Positions 25,690 to 35,424 of a stretch of 64,000 bases of DNA are shown here, piece after piece. The stretch's first letter is position 1. Every line of letters starts with the position of its first letter. The DNA comes from JBCCTX01 sp965263105. Its GTDB lineage: Bacteria > Bacteroidota > Bacteroidia > J057. A model generated the notes under the pieces. It was not told the origin of the DNA. It saw only the letters and a program-made list of their open reading frames with translations, and ran no database searches. The stretch lies in the NCBI GenBank assembly GCA_965263105.1, contig CBDHGL010000003.1:2294001-2358000 (forward strand). Direction: 5' to 3'. A program made the translations under genes and the position numbers.

Positions 25690-27918
25690 ATGAAAAAACT
25701 TTTAGCTGCTACTTTAATCCTCTTGCCCTTTCTTGCTTTTTCCCAAACTAAAATCACTGGAAAAGTTTACGATGAGCAATCCAAAGAAGTCCTTATTGGT
25801 GCATCTGTGTTTAATAAGAATGGATCTCAGCATTCCCATACCAACACCTTTGGGACCTTTGTTCTGGAAGGAGCTAAATTGGGAGATACCTTGCTTGTTT
25901 CATACCTGGGGTACAAACCCTTTGAGTTTGAGGTAGGAGATGATCGGGAAGATCTTCGAATTGCCATGACTCCTACCGCGTTACAACTAGATCAAATTAC
26001 GATACGCTCCGAGCAAAATATTATTAGTACCATTGCCAGCGTAGACATTAAGCTCAATCCTATCAATTCCTCTCAAGATATCCTTCGGAAAGTTCCCGGA
26101 TTATTTATTGCCCAACATGCTGGGGGAGGAAAGGCGGAGCAAATTTTTCTCCGAGGTTTTGATATTGACCATGGTACGGATATTCAAATCACGGCTGATG
26201 GACTTCCTGTGAACATGGTATCACATGCCCATGGCCAAGGCTATGCCGATTTACACTTTCTGATCCCAGAAACCATTCAGAATGTAGACTTTGGCAAAGG
26301 GCCCTATTATGCCGATAAAGGAAACTTTACTACTGCAGGATATGTAGACTTCCAGACCTATGACCGGATAGAAAACAGCCAGGTAAAGGTTGAAGGCGGA
26401 CGCTTCAATACCGCAAGAGTAATGGGAATGATAGACCTCATTAGAAACCCTCAGGGAAATACAGATGCCTATATTGCCACTGAATACCTCTCTACGGATG
26501 GGCCCTTCCAGTCTTCTCAGAATTTTGAGCGCTTCAATACCTTTGCCAAGCTTCACACCCAGCTCAACAATACCAATGCCTTGAAAATTCAGGCTTCTAC
26601 CTTCACGAGTCGCTGGGATGCTTCTGGACAGGTTCCCGATCGGGCCGTTCGTTCAGGTCAGATTGACCGCTTTGGTGCCATCGATGATACGGAGGGAGGA
26701 TCAACTAGTAGAACCAACCTCTCTATTACTCACCAAGCCTCACTTGGGGAATCTGATTTTGCTGAGACGCGCTTTTTCTTTTCCAACTATAATTTTGAGC
26801 TGTATTCCAATTTTACCTTTTTCCTAAACGACTCTATTAATGGAGATCAAATTCGCCAAAGGGAAAATAGGAATATTTACGGCTTTACCACTACCTACAG
26901 CAAGCAACTAAATAGCAAAGTAGGTGAATTGGCCTTAAATACGGGTGGAGGATTTCGTTATGATCAGGTAAGAGATAACGAATTGTCTCGTTCTTTAAAC
27001 CGTGTGACCACTCTGAGCAATTTAGCTTTTGGAGATGTAAACGAAGCCAATGGCTTTGCCTTCGCAGGCTTGGATTGGGAATTAAATGACTGGCGCATTA
27101 GTCCAGGTGTGCGGGTAGATCATTTCCGCTATCAATATTATGATCGCCTGCAGACCCTGTATACTAATCAGTCTGAACAGAGTTCCATTGTGAGTCCCAA
27201 ACTCAATGTCGTATATACCCCCAAAGATAACTTTCAGATCTTTTTTAAATCCGGAAGGGGCTTCCACAGCAATGACAGCCGGGTGGTAGTAGCGCAAGGA
27301 GGTGAAGAAATTCTCCCTGCAGCCTATGGATTTGATTGGGGCTTGATCATGAAACCTTTGGAGAATCTATATGTGAATGTGGCGTATTGGTACCTATTCT
27401 TAGAACAAGAATTTGTCTATGTAGGAGACGAGGCAGTAGTAGAGCCTAGTGGAAGGACCCGCAGGACGGGAATCGATGCCAGCCTTACTTACCAATTGAC
27501 AGACAAATTGTTCTTAGATGCAGCTGTTAATTACACAGATCCCAAAGCTATTGATGAGGCAGAAGGAGAAAACAATATTCCTTTGGCTCCTACCCTTACG
27601 AGTATAGGAGGTCTTTCTTACAGCAGTCAACAGGGAATCTCCGGTAGCATACGGTATAGATACATCAAGGATCGTCCTGCCAATGAAGTAAATAGCGTTA
27701 CAGCTGAGGGTTATTTTGTAACCGATCTCGCATTGAGTTATGATCAACCCAGTTGGGGCATTTACTTTACCATTGAAAACCTGTTCAATATTGAGTGGAA
27801 TGAAGCTCAATTTGATACAGAGTCCAGGCTTCGCAACGAGTTAGAGCCCGTTTCGGAGATTCACTATACACCCGGTACTCCCTTCTTCTTGAAAACGGGT
27901 ATCGCATTTAAGTTTTAA
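25690..27918 (+). CDS. TonB-dependent outer-membrane receptor
   Basis: This outer-membrane protein has about 742 residues, starting at MKKLLAATLILLPFL with a clean signal peptide ending AFSQ; a Met six codons upstream is less likely. Residues about 20-95 are a carboxypeptidase-regulatory-like beta sandwich (ITGKVYDEQSKEVLIGASV). The plug follows (VPGLFIAQHAGGGKAEQIFLRGFDIDHGT split by the usual motifs). A 22-strand barrel completes it, ending with the aromatic C-terminus GIAFKF. Ligand is unknown; the plug sequence resembles the group that takes up metal chelates or small organic ligands rather than SusC. Its stop codon overlaps the start of the glycosyltransferase gene (TAATG), so they are probably co-translated. 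Confidence 0.92.
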   Translation: MKKLLAATLILLPFLAFSQTKITGKVYDEQSKEVLIGASVFNKNGSQHSHTNTFGTFVLEGAKLGDTLLVSYLGYKPFEFEVGDDREDLRIAMTPTALQLDQITIRSEQNIISTIASVDIKLNPINSSQDILRKVPGLFIAQHAGGGKAEQIFLRGFDIDHGTDIQITADGLPVNMVSHAHGQGYADLHFLIPETIQNVDFGKGPYYADKGNFTTAGYVDFQTYDRIENSQVKVEGGRFNTARVMGMIDLIRNPQGNTDAYIATEYLSTDGPFQSSQNFERFNTFAKLHTQLNNTNALKIQASTFTSRWDASGQVPDRAVRSGQIDRFGAIDDTEGGSTSRTNLSITHQASLGESDFAETRFFFSNYNFELYSNFTFFLNDSINGDQIRQRENRNIYGFTTTYSKQLNSKVGELALNTGGGFRYDQVRDNELSRSLNRVTTLSNLAFGDVNEANGFAFAGLDWELNDWRISPGVRVDHFRYQYYDRLQTLYTNQSEQSSIVSPKLNVVYTPKDNFQIFFKSGRGFHSNDSRVVVAQGGEEILPAAYGFDWGLIMKPLENLYVNVAYWYLFLEQEFVYVGDEAVVEPSGRTRRTGIDASLTYQLTDKLFLDAAVNYTDPKAIDEAEGENNIPLAPTLTSIGGLSYSSQQGISGSIRYRYIKDRPANEVNSVTAEGYFVTDLALSYDQPSWGIYFTIENLFNIEWNEAQFDTESRLRNELEPVSEIHYTPGTPFFLKTGIAFKF

Positions 27919-29276
27919 TGGCACGTATCCTCTTTTTCTCTAATCCTGTTCGTGGGGTGTTGAATCCCATCATTGCTTATGCCAATTACCTTCAGGAAGC
28001 TGGACACCAGGTTACCCTGGCAGCTCCTGAAAGTGTAAAGGAATTGGTTGTTAGCCGGGGCATTCCTTACGAACCCACCATTGATAGCTTAAATAGTCCT
28101 TATCAGGGCACTTGGTTTCGTAAGAAAGCCCCCAAAGGGATGAGTAGAGTAGAACATGCTGCCGCTCAATTGAGGAAAGAGGAATTTGATCAAATGATGG
28201 CTCGCATTCAGCCAGATTTGTTGCTGGTAGATGTAGAACGCTATCCCTATACGATTTGGGCCCACAGTCACGGAGTGCCTGTGGGCTTACTTTCTGTGTG
28301 GTTTACCATTTTTAAGCGTCCCGGATTACCTCCCTTACACCGCTACATTGTTCCAGGAAAGGGGTTTAAAGGCTCCTGGTTGGGAATTCAAAGGTCCTGG
28401 TGGCGGCATCAGGCCAAGAAATTGTTTCGGTACTACAAATATTATTTTCGGGATTCAGGAGCCGATAGAATAAGGGTAGCTCGCCAATTGGCTAAGGAAT
28501 CGGGCTTCCCTTTTTCCAAAGAAGTACATATTTCAGAGTGGCTCAACCCCTTTTCCTTTAGAACCATACCCATGCTAAGTATGGTCTGCGAAGAGATGGA
28601 GTTTCCCCACTCTGTCAAAGCCAATCAGCACTATATAGGGCCGATGATTCAGTTGGATCGCAGTGAGGTGGAGTTTACCAACGACGAGACAGATGCGAGG
28701 CTGGCGGATATTTTTGCTAGACAATCCCAGGATCCCGAGAAACATAAAGTGATCTACTGCGGAAGCAGTTCCATTATTTCTACAGATGTTTCTTTATTGA
28801 AAAAGATCATCGAAGTGGCTCAAAGGCATCCAGATTGGCAGTTTATCCTCGGTCTGGGCCGTCGCCTCACGGTGGATAAACTCGGTTCCATTCCTTCTAA
28901 TGTACATCCCTTTAAATGGGTCCCACAGTTACGCGTATTGGAAAACTCCGACTGCTGTTTTACCCATGCAGGAATTAATACCATCAATGAGTGTATTCAT
29001 TTCAAGGTCCCCATGATCGTCTATTCTGGTGGGGTCAATGATGAACACGGCTGTGCTGCGCGTATGTTTTATCACTACCATGGCATTATTGGGGACCTGG
29101 AACGAGACGATACCGATCAGGTGGAACAGCATGTCATTACCGCGTTAACAGATGCTACCCTTCACCAGAATATGGATAAACTCTACGAGTCTTATATGGC
29201 TAAAAGAGGGAAGGGGCTGGAAATTGTGGAGGAGTTGATGGGTAAAAGGGAAGGTTTTGCTAGGGTCTCAGGTTAA
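27918..29276 (+). CDS. GT1-family (UDP-glycosyltransferase / MGT-like) glycosyltransferase
   Basis: This is a GT-B fold enzyme of 452 residues. The N-terminal acceptor half starts MARILFFSNPVRGVLNPIIA with the catalytic-His-like region shifted. The C-terminal donor half has KVIYCGSSSIIS, WVPQLRVLENSDCCFTHAG and INECIHFKVPMIVYSGG, matching the UDP-sugar-binding signature of macrolide and plant UGTs. This group typically glycosylates small hydrophobic molecules, such as carotenoids, macrolides or peptides. It starts at the last base of the TonB receptor stop (TAATG) and converges on the nonribosomal peptide cluster, 91 bp away. It could decorate the cluster product, but this is inference. Confidence 0.88.
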   Translation: MARILFFSNPVRGVLNPIIAYANYLQEAGHQVTLAAPESVKELVVSRGIPYEPTIDSLNSPYQGTWFRKKAPKGMSRVEHAAAQLRKEEFDQMMARIQPDLLLVDVERYPYTIWAHSHGVPVGLLSVWFTIFKRPGLPPLHRYIVPGKGFKGSWLGIQRSWWRHQAKKLFRYYKYYFRDSGADRIRVARQLAKESGFPFSKEVHISEWLNPFSFRTIPMLSMVCEEMEFPHSVKANQHYIGPMIQLDRSEVEFTNDETDARLADIFARQSQDPEKHKVIYCGSSSIISTDVSLLKKIIEVAQRHPDWQFILGLGRRLTVDKLGSIPSNVHPFKWVPQLRVLENSDCCFTHAGINTINECIHFKVPMIVYSGGVNDEHGCAARMFYHYHGIIGDLERDDTDQVEQHVITALTDATLHQNMDKLYESYMAKRGKGLEIVEELMGKREGFARVSG

Positions 29277-29319
29277 ATAGAGTACCTCTCGGGAGACCAG
29301 GTGAGGAAAATTCACCCTA

Positions 29320-29338
29320 AAATGCCTAAGTGGCATTT
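29320..29338. terminator. Stem-loop between convergent genes
   Basis: AAATGCC-TAAGT-GGCATTT gives a 7-bp stem with a 5-base loop, in the 91-bp gap between the stops of the GT1 gene (+) and the NRPS gene (-). It may act as a bidirectional terminator. There is no strong T-tract on either side, so confidence is moderate. Confidence 0.45.
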
Positions 29339-29367
29339 GGTGTATAAAGGTATATGTTAGATTGAAT

Positions 29368-32300
29368 TCACTCCACATCCATAATCTCAAAAATCCTCTC
29401 CTCAATATGGGCAGAAAGCGTCGAAATGGTCGACTGCTCAAAGATGGACACTAGCGGTAAATCCAGATTTAAACTTTCATTGATGCGTGCCATAATCCGA
29501 ATAGCCGAAAGGGAAGTTCCCCCGAGGGCGATGAAGTCCTGATGGGTACCAATGCGATCTAGCTTAAGAATTTCTTCCCAAATGGGTGCCACGATCTCTT
29601 CAATCTCTGTTTCGGGAGGAGTTGCGTCTTCTATGTTACCTTTTCCGTTTTCTTGCCCCCAGCTACGTAGTAGTTCCCGATCTACCTTGCCATTGGCCGT
29701 CAATGGTATTTCTGGGAGTTCTACAAAACGCGTAGGAATCATTGCAGCAGGTAGATGTTCGGATAAGTAGGCCTGTAATTCCTCTGGGGTTACGGGTGAG
29801 CCAGCTGTGTAGAATGCCGTTAAAGACTTTTGCGCATTAAATTTTTCCAATACCTCTGTGTACCCAATTTCTTCTAATATCTTCCGTACCTCGCGCTCAT
29901 CAATAGGCTCGTTAATTTCGTGGAGGGCTTCATCCCGCGTTTTGTGTCCTATCCGAACATCCCAGCTATAGGGAAAGGCGTAGTTGTTGTATCCTTGTTC
30001 TTTCTTATGGATATAAATCCCCACCTGATTGATCAGGCAATTGGTGGACCGACCGGTATCTGTGGGGCGTTTCCAGGGAAGCTTTTCTTCTAAGTAGGCC
30101 ATCATCTCTTCCAGGCTTACGTCTGTATATCGGTAGAAGTCCAGAAACTTCACCTGTTCAAAAACGCTGTCGTCTTTGAACATAGATACATCTAGAAGCT
30201 GACAAACCGCATCATTAACCTTGTGATAGGCCTTACGTGCCTCCAGAATCGTATCGTCAATTTTAGAAACATTTATCTCTTCTTCTCGGAAAAGCTCTTC
30301 TGTGAGGCGGGTTTCAAAAAACTGGCCTCTGGATAAGCCGGTTACGATATAGGGAATCCTCTTTTCCAGGGCAATTTTGGTACTTAGGGTATAGATGGTT
30401 TTAAAACAGCCATTGCATACATTGCTATGTCGTTTGAGGCTGTCGACAAAGATGGCGTTCATAGCCGCTGTTTCTCCAAATATATGATCTACGCCTAGGG
30501 CGTTTACAATTCGGCTAATATTGGCTTTGGCCTGCTCGGAAATGTATCCATTGTCGAGGGTGAAGGCAAGCACCTTCAGGTCCAACTCTACTAATCTGGC
30601 GAGGGCGTAGCTACTGTCTTTCCCCCCACTCAGTAACATCAGACAGTCATATTCTCCCTGTTTTTGGGATTTTATCTCATCGAACAAGGCTCGGAGCTCT
30701 TCACGACCTCGGAAGTATTGTTCGGCCTGTCGCTGATAAGAATCAAAGGAGTTGCAAAGCATGCAGACTCCCTCCTCATCGTAGCTGGCATCCGGATAGT
30801 TGGAGGGCAATCCACAACTGGTACAGTATTGAAGGTCGCCTTGCAGGTGTTGAATTTGATTTTGCTGTACTTCGACAATAGCCGTGTGGATGGCAGGATG
30901 TTGGCCAAGTAGTGATTCAATTTCTCCAGGCTCAATTCGTACGCCTCCGATTTTTACTTGCTTATCTACCCTGCCTAGGTATTCCAACTGCCCTTTTCTA
31001 TTTATTCGAACCAAATCTCCAGAAGCATAAGCCCTCAACCCAGCGGGAAAAGCGAGTGTGACAAATGATTTTTGGGTCAGTGATGGCTGGTTAACATATC
31101 CGTCTGACAAACTCTTTCCTGCCAGGTATAATTCCCCAGGGACTCCCTGTGGGACAGGCTGCAGTTGGGTATCTAACACAAACACCTCCATTCCGTCGAT
31201 GGGAAGTCCAATCGGTACAGAACTTTGAGTATCTGTATCTGAATGAAAGGAATGTACTACACAGCCAACTGTCGCTTCAGTCGGGCCATACTCATTAAAG
31301 ATTCGCTTCAAACTCCCCATATTCTCTGATATCTCCTTAGCTAAAGAAGTAGGAAAATCCTCTCCGCCTACGATCAGTGTTTCAACCAAGGAATCCTGTA
31401 AATCCTGGTCTTTTAACAGGGCTAAGTGGGAAGGAGTCAATTTGAGTGTGTTTACCTGGTTATCCGCTATCACTTGGAGGATAGAGAGGTCTGCGGCACC
31501 AGGGCTTTCAGGATATATCAGCACTTTTCCCCCTGAAACGAGCGGAAGGAATTGGGAGGTAACGGTTAAGTCAAAACCGATTTTGGAAAATAGAGGAAAG
31601 ACAAAGCGCTCTTCTTGTGAATAGGTCTTGCTCGCCCAATGGACATAATTACTTAGCGCCCGATGATTGATCATTACCCCTTTGGGGGTGCCGGTAGATC
31701 CAGAGGTATACATAATATAGGCTAAGTCTTCTCCGTTTGGTAAGGCAAATACTTGAGGGGAGGGTCTGCCTTTTAATTCCTCTACCAGCACAAGGGGGAT
31801 AGAGAGGCTTTCCAGTTGGGAACTTAGTTGGATCTCTGAGACAAGTATTTTGGCTCCGGCATCTTCTAGAATAAATTTAAGTCTCCCTACCGGGGTATCT
31901 GAGGGAAGGGGAATATACGTGGCCCCGGCCTTCCAAGCACCCAAAAGAGACACCATAAAGTCCATGCTACGGGTGAGGTGGATACCAATTCGGTCTCCTT
32001 TTTGTATTCCGTTTGACGTTAGGGCCTTTGCCAATTGATTGGCCCGCTTGTCTAACTCTACATAAGTCATAGTCCGTCCTCCTTGCTCTAAGGCTATTTC
32101 CTGGGGGTCTTGAGCAACCTGTTGGAGGAACAATTCTAGAACGGATTGATCTTTGCGAAGCGCCTGTCCATTCAAACTATGGGTGTCTAATAGGATGGGC
32201 TGCTCTATTAGCGGAAAGCCGTCTATTTTCTGCTCACGGTCTTCAATGAAGGTATCTAGGACTTTTAAAAAGTGCTTGGGTACCTCTTCCCGCATTTCAG

Positions 32301-33498
32301 GGGAAAAGACGCTGACATTAAGGTCAAAATTGAGTTGAATATCTCCTGTATCGTTTAGGTCATGAACCTGTAACCTCAGGTGATGACCTGGGTCACAATG
32401 TCCGGGATGCAGCCATTCTCCCTTCATGGGGATTTCCCCAAAGTTTCCAAATTTGGTATGGATGAAATTCAAAACCACATTAAACTGTCGACTCAGGCGA
32501 GAACTGCTTGCCCCAGGTTTCGCATGGCGCAGAAATTCATTGGATTGAACAGCTATGCGTCTGAAAACATCTTGGAAGCTTTCATCTTCCTCCATCTCAG
32601 CCACTAAGGGGAAAAGTTCGATGAAAGCCCCGGGCGTCTGCTTAAAAGTGGGTGTATGCCGGTTATGTGCCGGACTACCTATAGCAATATTTCGTTGACC
32701 ACTCACGCGATACAGGTAGACAAATAAGGCCGTAGAAAACATGTTGAATAGAGACATGTTTTCCGTCCAGGCTCGGAGTTCTTTCTCTCCGGTCAATGCC
32801 TTCAATTTATCCGATCTCTCCTTACCCAGATGAATGACTACGCGTTCAGATCTGCTTTCTGATGGAGAACCTTTTTCCCCGTATAAGCGAGGAGGGACGG
32901 GTAATTCTCCGGCTCTCTGTTCCCAAAAAAGTCGAGAAGCTTCATTCTCTTTATTAAAACGTGCCGATTGCTCAAAAGAAAGATAATCTGCGTACAAGGG
33001 CAATGGAGATGCCTTTGCCAAGTTTCCTTCCAGAGAAAGATGGTATAACTCTCCCATTTTTTGACTCAAGACAGATACTGACCAGGCATCTGAAATGAGG
33101 TGGTGGAGCAGAAGGTACCAGATGCTTTTATTATTTGGGAGCTGAAAGAGTACGGATTCAAAATTCCGCTGAGATATGTCAAAAGGAAGCTTCTGGTTTT
33201 CCTCTATCCAGTTTTCTACTTCTTCTTGACTACCTACTTGGATACATTCCAATTCATATGGAAAAGTGTCATAAACCCGTTGGACAGGTAGACCTCCCTG
33301 GTTGATAAAAATGGTCCTCAAGGCATCGCTCTGCTTGATCAGGGCCTGGAAAGCTACCTGAAAGTGGACAACATCTATATGACCCCCTATTTCGAAAGTG
33401 TGAGGGATATTATATAAAGGATCACCAGGATTCATTTCCTGGCCAGTCCAGAGCAGTAATTGACCTTGAGTTAAGGGGAGGTCGACAAATCTATCCAT
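29368..33498 (-). CDS. NRPS C-A-T module with a PP-loop amidotransferase-like domain inserted in the A domain
   Basis: This is a 1376-residue megasynthase module. Condensation domain: about residues 6-430, active site HHLISDA (132-138, Ala in place of the usual final Gly). Adenylation domain: about 450-880, with A3 TSGSTGTPKG (598-607), A5 NEYGPTE (735-741), A7 YASGDLV (824-830) and A8 GRVDKQVKIGG. It resumes after an insertion with A9/A10 (LTANGKVDR, Lys1271). The insertion, about 886-1222, holds two zinc-ligand pairs (Cys892/895 and Cys912/915), a PP-loop ATP site SGGKDSS (957-963) and a C-terminal part like WbpG-type N-acetyl sugar amidotransferases. The carrier domain has Ser1329 in LGGTSL. 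My reading of the specificity residues is D-L-T-K-I-G-E-V-G-K, one step from the known Asn code. Insertion between A8 and A9 is the site used by methyltransferase-interrupted A domains. Confidence 0.93.
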   Translation of the reverse strand: MDRFVDLPLTQGQLLLWTGQEMNPGDPLYNIPHTFEIGGHIDVVHFQVAFQALIKQSDALRTIFINQGGLPVQRVYDTFPYELECIQVGSQEEVENWIEENQKLPFDISQRNFESVLFQLPNNKSIWYLLLHHLISDAWSVSVLSQKMGELYHLSLEGNLAKASPLPLYADYLSFEQSARFNKENEASRLFWEQRAGELPVPPRLYGEKGSPSESRSERVVIHLGKERSDKLKALTGEKELRAWTENMSLFNMFSTALFVYLYRVSGQRNIAIGSPAHNRHTPTFKQTPGAFIELFPLVAEMEEDESFQDVFRRIAVQSNEFLRHAKPGASSSRLSRQFNVVLNFIHTKFGNFGEIPMKGEWLHPGHCDPGHHLRLQVHDLNDTGDIQLNFDLNVSVFSPEMREEVPKHFLKVLDTFIEDREQKIDGFPLIEQPILLDTHSLNGQALRKDQSVLELFLQQVAQDPQEIALEQGGRTMTYVELDKRANQLAKALTSNGIQKGDRIGIHLTRSMDFMVSLLGAWKAGATYIPLPSDTPVGRLKFILEDAGAKILVSEIQLSSQLESLSIPLVLVEELKGRPSPQVFALPNGEDLAYIMYTSGSTGTPKGVMINHRALSNYVHWASKTYSQEERFVFPLFSKIGFDLTVTSQFLPLVSGGKVLIYPESPGAADLSILQVIADNQVNTLKLTPSHLALLKDQDLQDSLVETLIVGGEDFPTSLAKEISENMGSLKRIFNEYGPTEATVGCVVHSFHSDTDTQSSVPIGLPIDGMEVFVLDTQLQPVPQGVPGELYLAGKSLSDGYVNQPSLTQKSFVTLAFPAGLRAYASGDLVRINRKGQLEYLGRVDKQVKIGGVRIEPGEIESLLGQHPAIHTAIVEVQQNQIQHLQGDLQYCTSCGLPSNYPDASYDEEGVCMLCNSFDSYQRQAEQYFRGREELRALFDEIKSQKQGEYDCLMLLSGGKDSSYALARLVELDLKVLAFTLDNGYISEQAKANISRIVNALGVDHIFGETAAMNAIFVDSLKRHSNVCNGCFKTIYTLSTKIALEKRIPYIVTGLSRGQFFETRLTEELFREEEINVSKIDDTILEARKAYHKVNDAVCQLLDVSMFKDDSVFEQVKFLDFYRYTDVSLEEMMAYLEEKLPWKRPTDTGRSTNCLINQVGIYIHKKEQGYNNYAFPYSWDVRIGHKTRDEALHEINEPIDEREVRKILEEIGYTEVLEKFNAQKSLTAFYTAGSPVTPEELQAYLSEHLPAAMIPTRFVELPEIPLTANGKVDRELLRSWGQENGKGNIEDATPPETEIEEIVAPIWEEILKLDRIGTHQDFIALGGTSLSAIRIMARINESLNLDLPLVSIFEQSTISTLSAHIEERIFEIMDVE

Positions 33499-33530
33499 GA
33501 AAATTCTGTTGGAACAGCTAAACTAGGCAA

Positions 33531-33776
33531 CTAGGCTTGTTGTTTTCTTGACTCGAGGTAAGTAGAAATGGCGTCGATGGTCATGAAATTTTCTATGGTT
33601 AAATCTCCTGGAGGAATAGATAGGTCAAATTGTTCTTCAACAAAGGCCACCAACGTCATCATCCCAATGGAATCAATCAGCCCACTTCCCAACAGATCTT
33701 GGTCAGCCTCTAATTCCATTCCTTCGTATCCTTCGAGCAATTCGTCTTTTACATACTTAATAATTACGTCATTCAT
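33531..33776 (-). CDS. Free-standing acyl/peptidyl carrier protein
   Basis: This is a carrier protein of 81 residues with the phosphopantetheine site Ser36 in LIDSIGMM and the four-helix pattern of the ACP/PCP fold (VIIKYVKDELLEG at the start, DAISTYLESRK at the end). It should be activated by the Sfp-type transferase at the far end of the cluster. It overlaps the adenylation enzyme's stop by four bases (ATGA), so the two are almost certainly partners: the enzyme loads an acid onto this carrier. In size and context it corresponds to PltL or PigG of pyrrole-forming systems. Confidence 0.92.
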   Translation of the reverse strand: MNDVIIKYVKDELLEGYEGMELEADQDLLGSGLIDSIGMMTLVAFVEEQFDLSIPPGDLTIENFMTIDAISTYLESRKQQA

Positions 33777-35342
33777 TGGGTATACAGATTTCTAAGTTCT
33801 AAATAATTTATTTTTCCCGTGGAAGTTCGGGGAAATGATTCTACTAAGGTTATGGTAGCAGGAATGGCATAAGCAGGTATGCGATCTGCTAGATAGGTCC
33901 GTAAAGTGGCTTCTTCCACTTTGGCCCCTTCATTTAAAATAACACAGGCTTCGATGGCATTTTCTCCTTCCCCATCTTTTGTGGGGAAAATGGCGACTTC
34001 ATATACAGCAGGATGGGAGATGAAATGTGCTTCAATTTCACTCAGCTCAATCCGGTATCCACGAACTTTGACCTGACGATCCTTTCTCCCCAAAAATTCC
34101 AAAAGGCCTTCCTCATTCCTCCTGACCAGGTCCCCTGTACGATAAAATATTTCCTGCAAGCCCTTACGATTGCGCATAAAAAAGGACCTGTCGGTGAGTT
34201 CTGGATTATTCCAATAGCCCTGCATTCGGGTGGCGCTACGAATGAGGAGTTCTCCCGTTTCTCCCTGGATCAACTTCCTCATCCTCATTTCCCAAAATAA
34301 GTCCTTCCGTATTATCCCAAATATTCCCTAAGGGAATGGGATTATCGGACTCCGGAGGAGTGGAGAGGTGGTAATAGGTACACTGATTTACCTCTGCAGG
34401 TCCGTACACATTACAAAAAGTGGCATTTGGCCAGCTTTCCATAAGTTTTCTCAGGTGTTTGGGAGGGAATGGCTCTCCCCCAAATAGCACCCACCTCAAG
34501 GAACTCAGGTCTCTTTCTTCGATAACCCCCCGCGTTAAGAGTTGAATCAGCGCTAGCGGAACGGAATACCATAGGGTAAGTCGCTCCTTTTCCATGAGAG
34601 AAGATAGGCTGGCAGGTAATTTGGTGTGGGCATCTGAGATGATGACAGAGGTAGCAGCTGCTAGCGGGCTGGTAAAATAGCCCATGGTGGATATATCAAA
34701 GTGTAGGGGGGAATGGGTTCCCAAACGATCTTCCGGCCTTAGGTCGTACAAATCTGCGGATAATTTGGCATAACTCATTCCTGAATGGTGCGTATGCATG
34801 ATGCCCTTTGGCTTGCCAGTACTGCCAGAGGTATACATGATGTAGGCGAGATCGTGTTCCTGAACCCTATAGGAGGGGGGACCTTCAGGAGCATTTTTTA
34901 TCTCTTCCCAACTAATAGCAGGTAGAGGCGCAAGCGCTTGTGGAAGACCAATAACATGTGTGAGGCCACAAGCTTCGGAACAAAGCTGTTGTATTTTTCG
35001 CTTTTGGGAAGGGTGGGTGATGAGAACACGAATCCCACAATCTTGAATGAGGTATCGAATACGAGATTCCGGAGCGCCAGGGTCCAAGGGTACATAGGCC
35101 GCTCCGGCCTGCATGATGCCATAAATGGCGAGAGAACTTTCTAAAGATCGGGGTAAATATACGCCTACCTTATCCCCCTTTGTTACACCAAAGTCTCTCA
35201 GGATATAGGCCAGCTGATCCATACGAAGAGCGAGCTCTTCATAGGTAAAGGAGCTTGAATTAAACCGAAAGGCATCTTTATCGGGAAATCGATGTGCAGC
35301 GTTAAGAATAAGGTGTGGTAGCGTATAAACGTGTTTCATCAT
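33773..35342 (-). pseudogene. Stand-alone adenylation enzyme, prolyl-AMP-ligase-like, frameshifted
   Basis: This is an AMP-forming ligase, about 520 residues when repaired. The N-terminal frame (35342 to about 34245) carries A3 YTSGSTGKPKG, A4 HFDISTMGYF and A5 NVYGPAE. The C-terminal frame (about 34250 to 33773) carries GETGELLIRS, A7 YRTGDLV, A8 GRKDRQVKVRGYRIE and A10 RTSTGKINY. The reading frame breaks at the GGG run after EEVDP: deleting one G gives VDPGETGELL, an ideal match to the family. A sequencing indel is therefore as likely as a real mutation. My reading of the pocket is D-I-M-Y-L-G-V-Q-C-K, resembling the D-L-L-Y-L-A-L-V-C-K of RedM/PigI/PltF proline ligases. It overlaps the carrier gene (ATGA) and follows the dehydrogenase. 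Confidence 0.85.
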
Positions 35343-35424
35343 TTATTTTACTGACCTAGTCCGATTCGATAGTTTGTTTGGAAATTCATTTATATGGATA
35401 AGTCGGCAATTTGAATTTTGTACC

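Noticed and set aside
34236..34290. Two separate genes for the two adenylation fragments
   Set aside because: The fragments overlap in position and complement each other's motifs (A3-A5 in one, A7-A10 in the other). A single gene with one inserted G is the better model.
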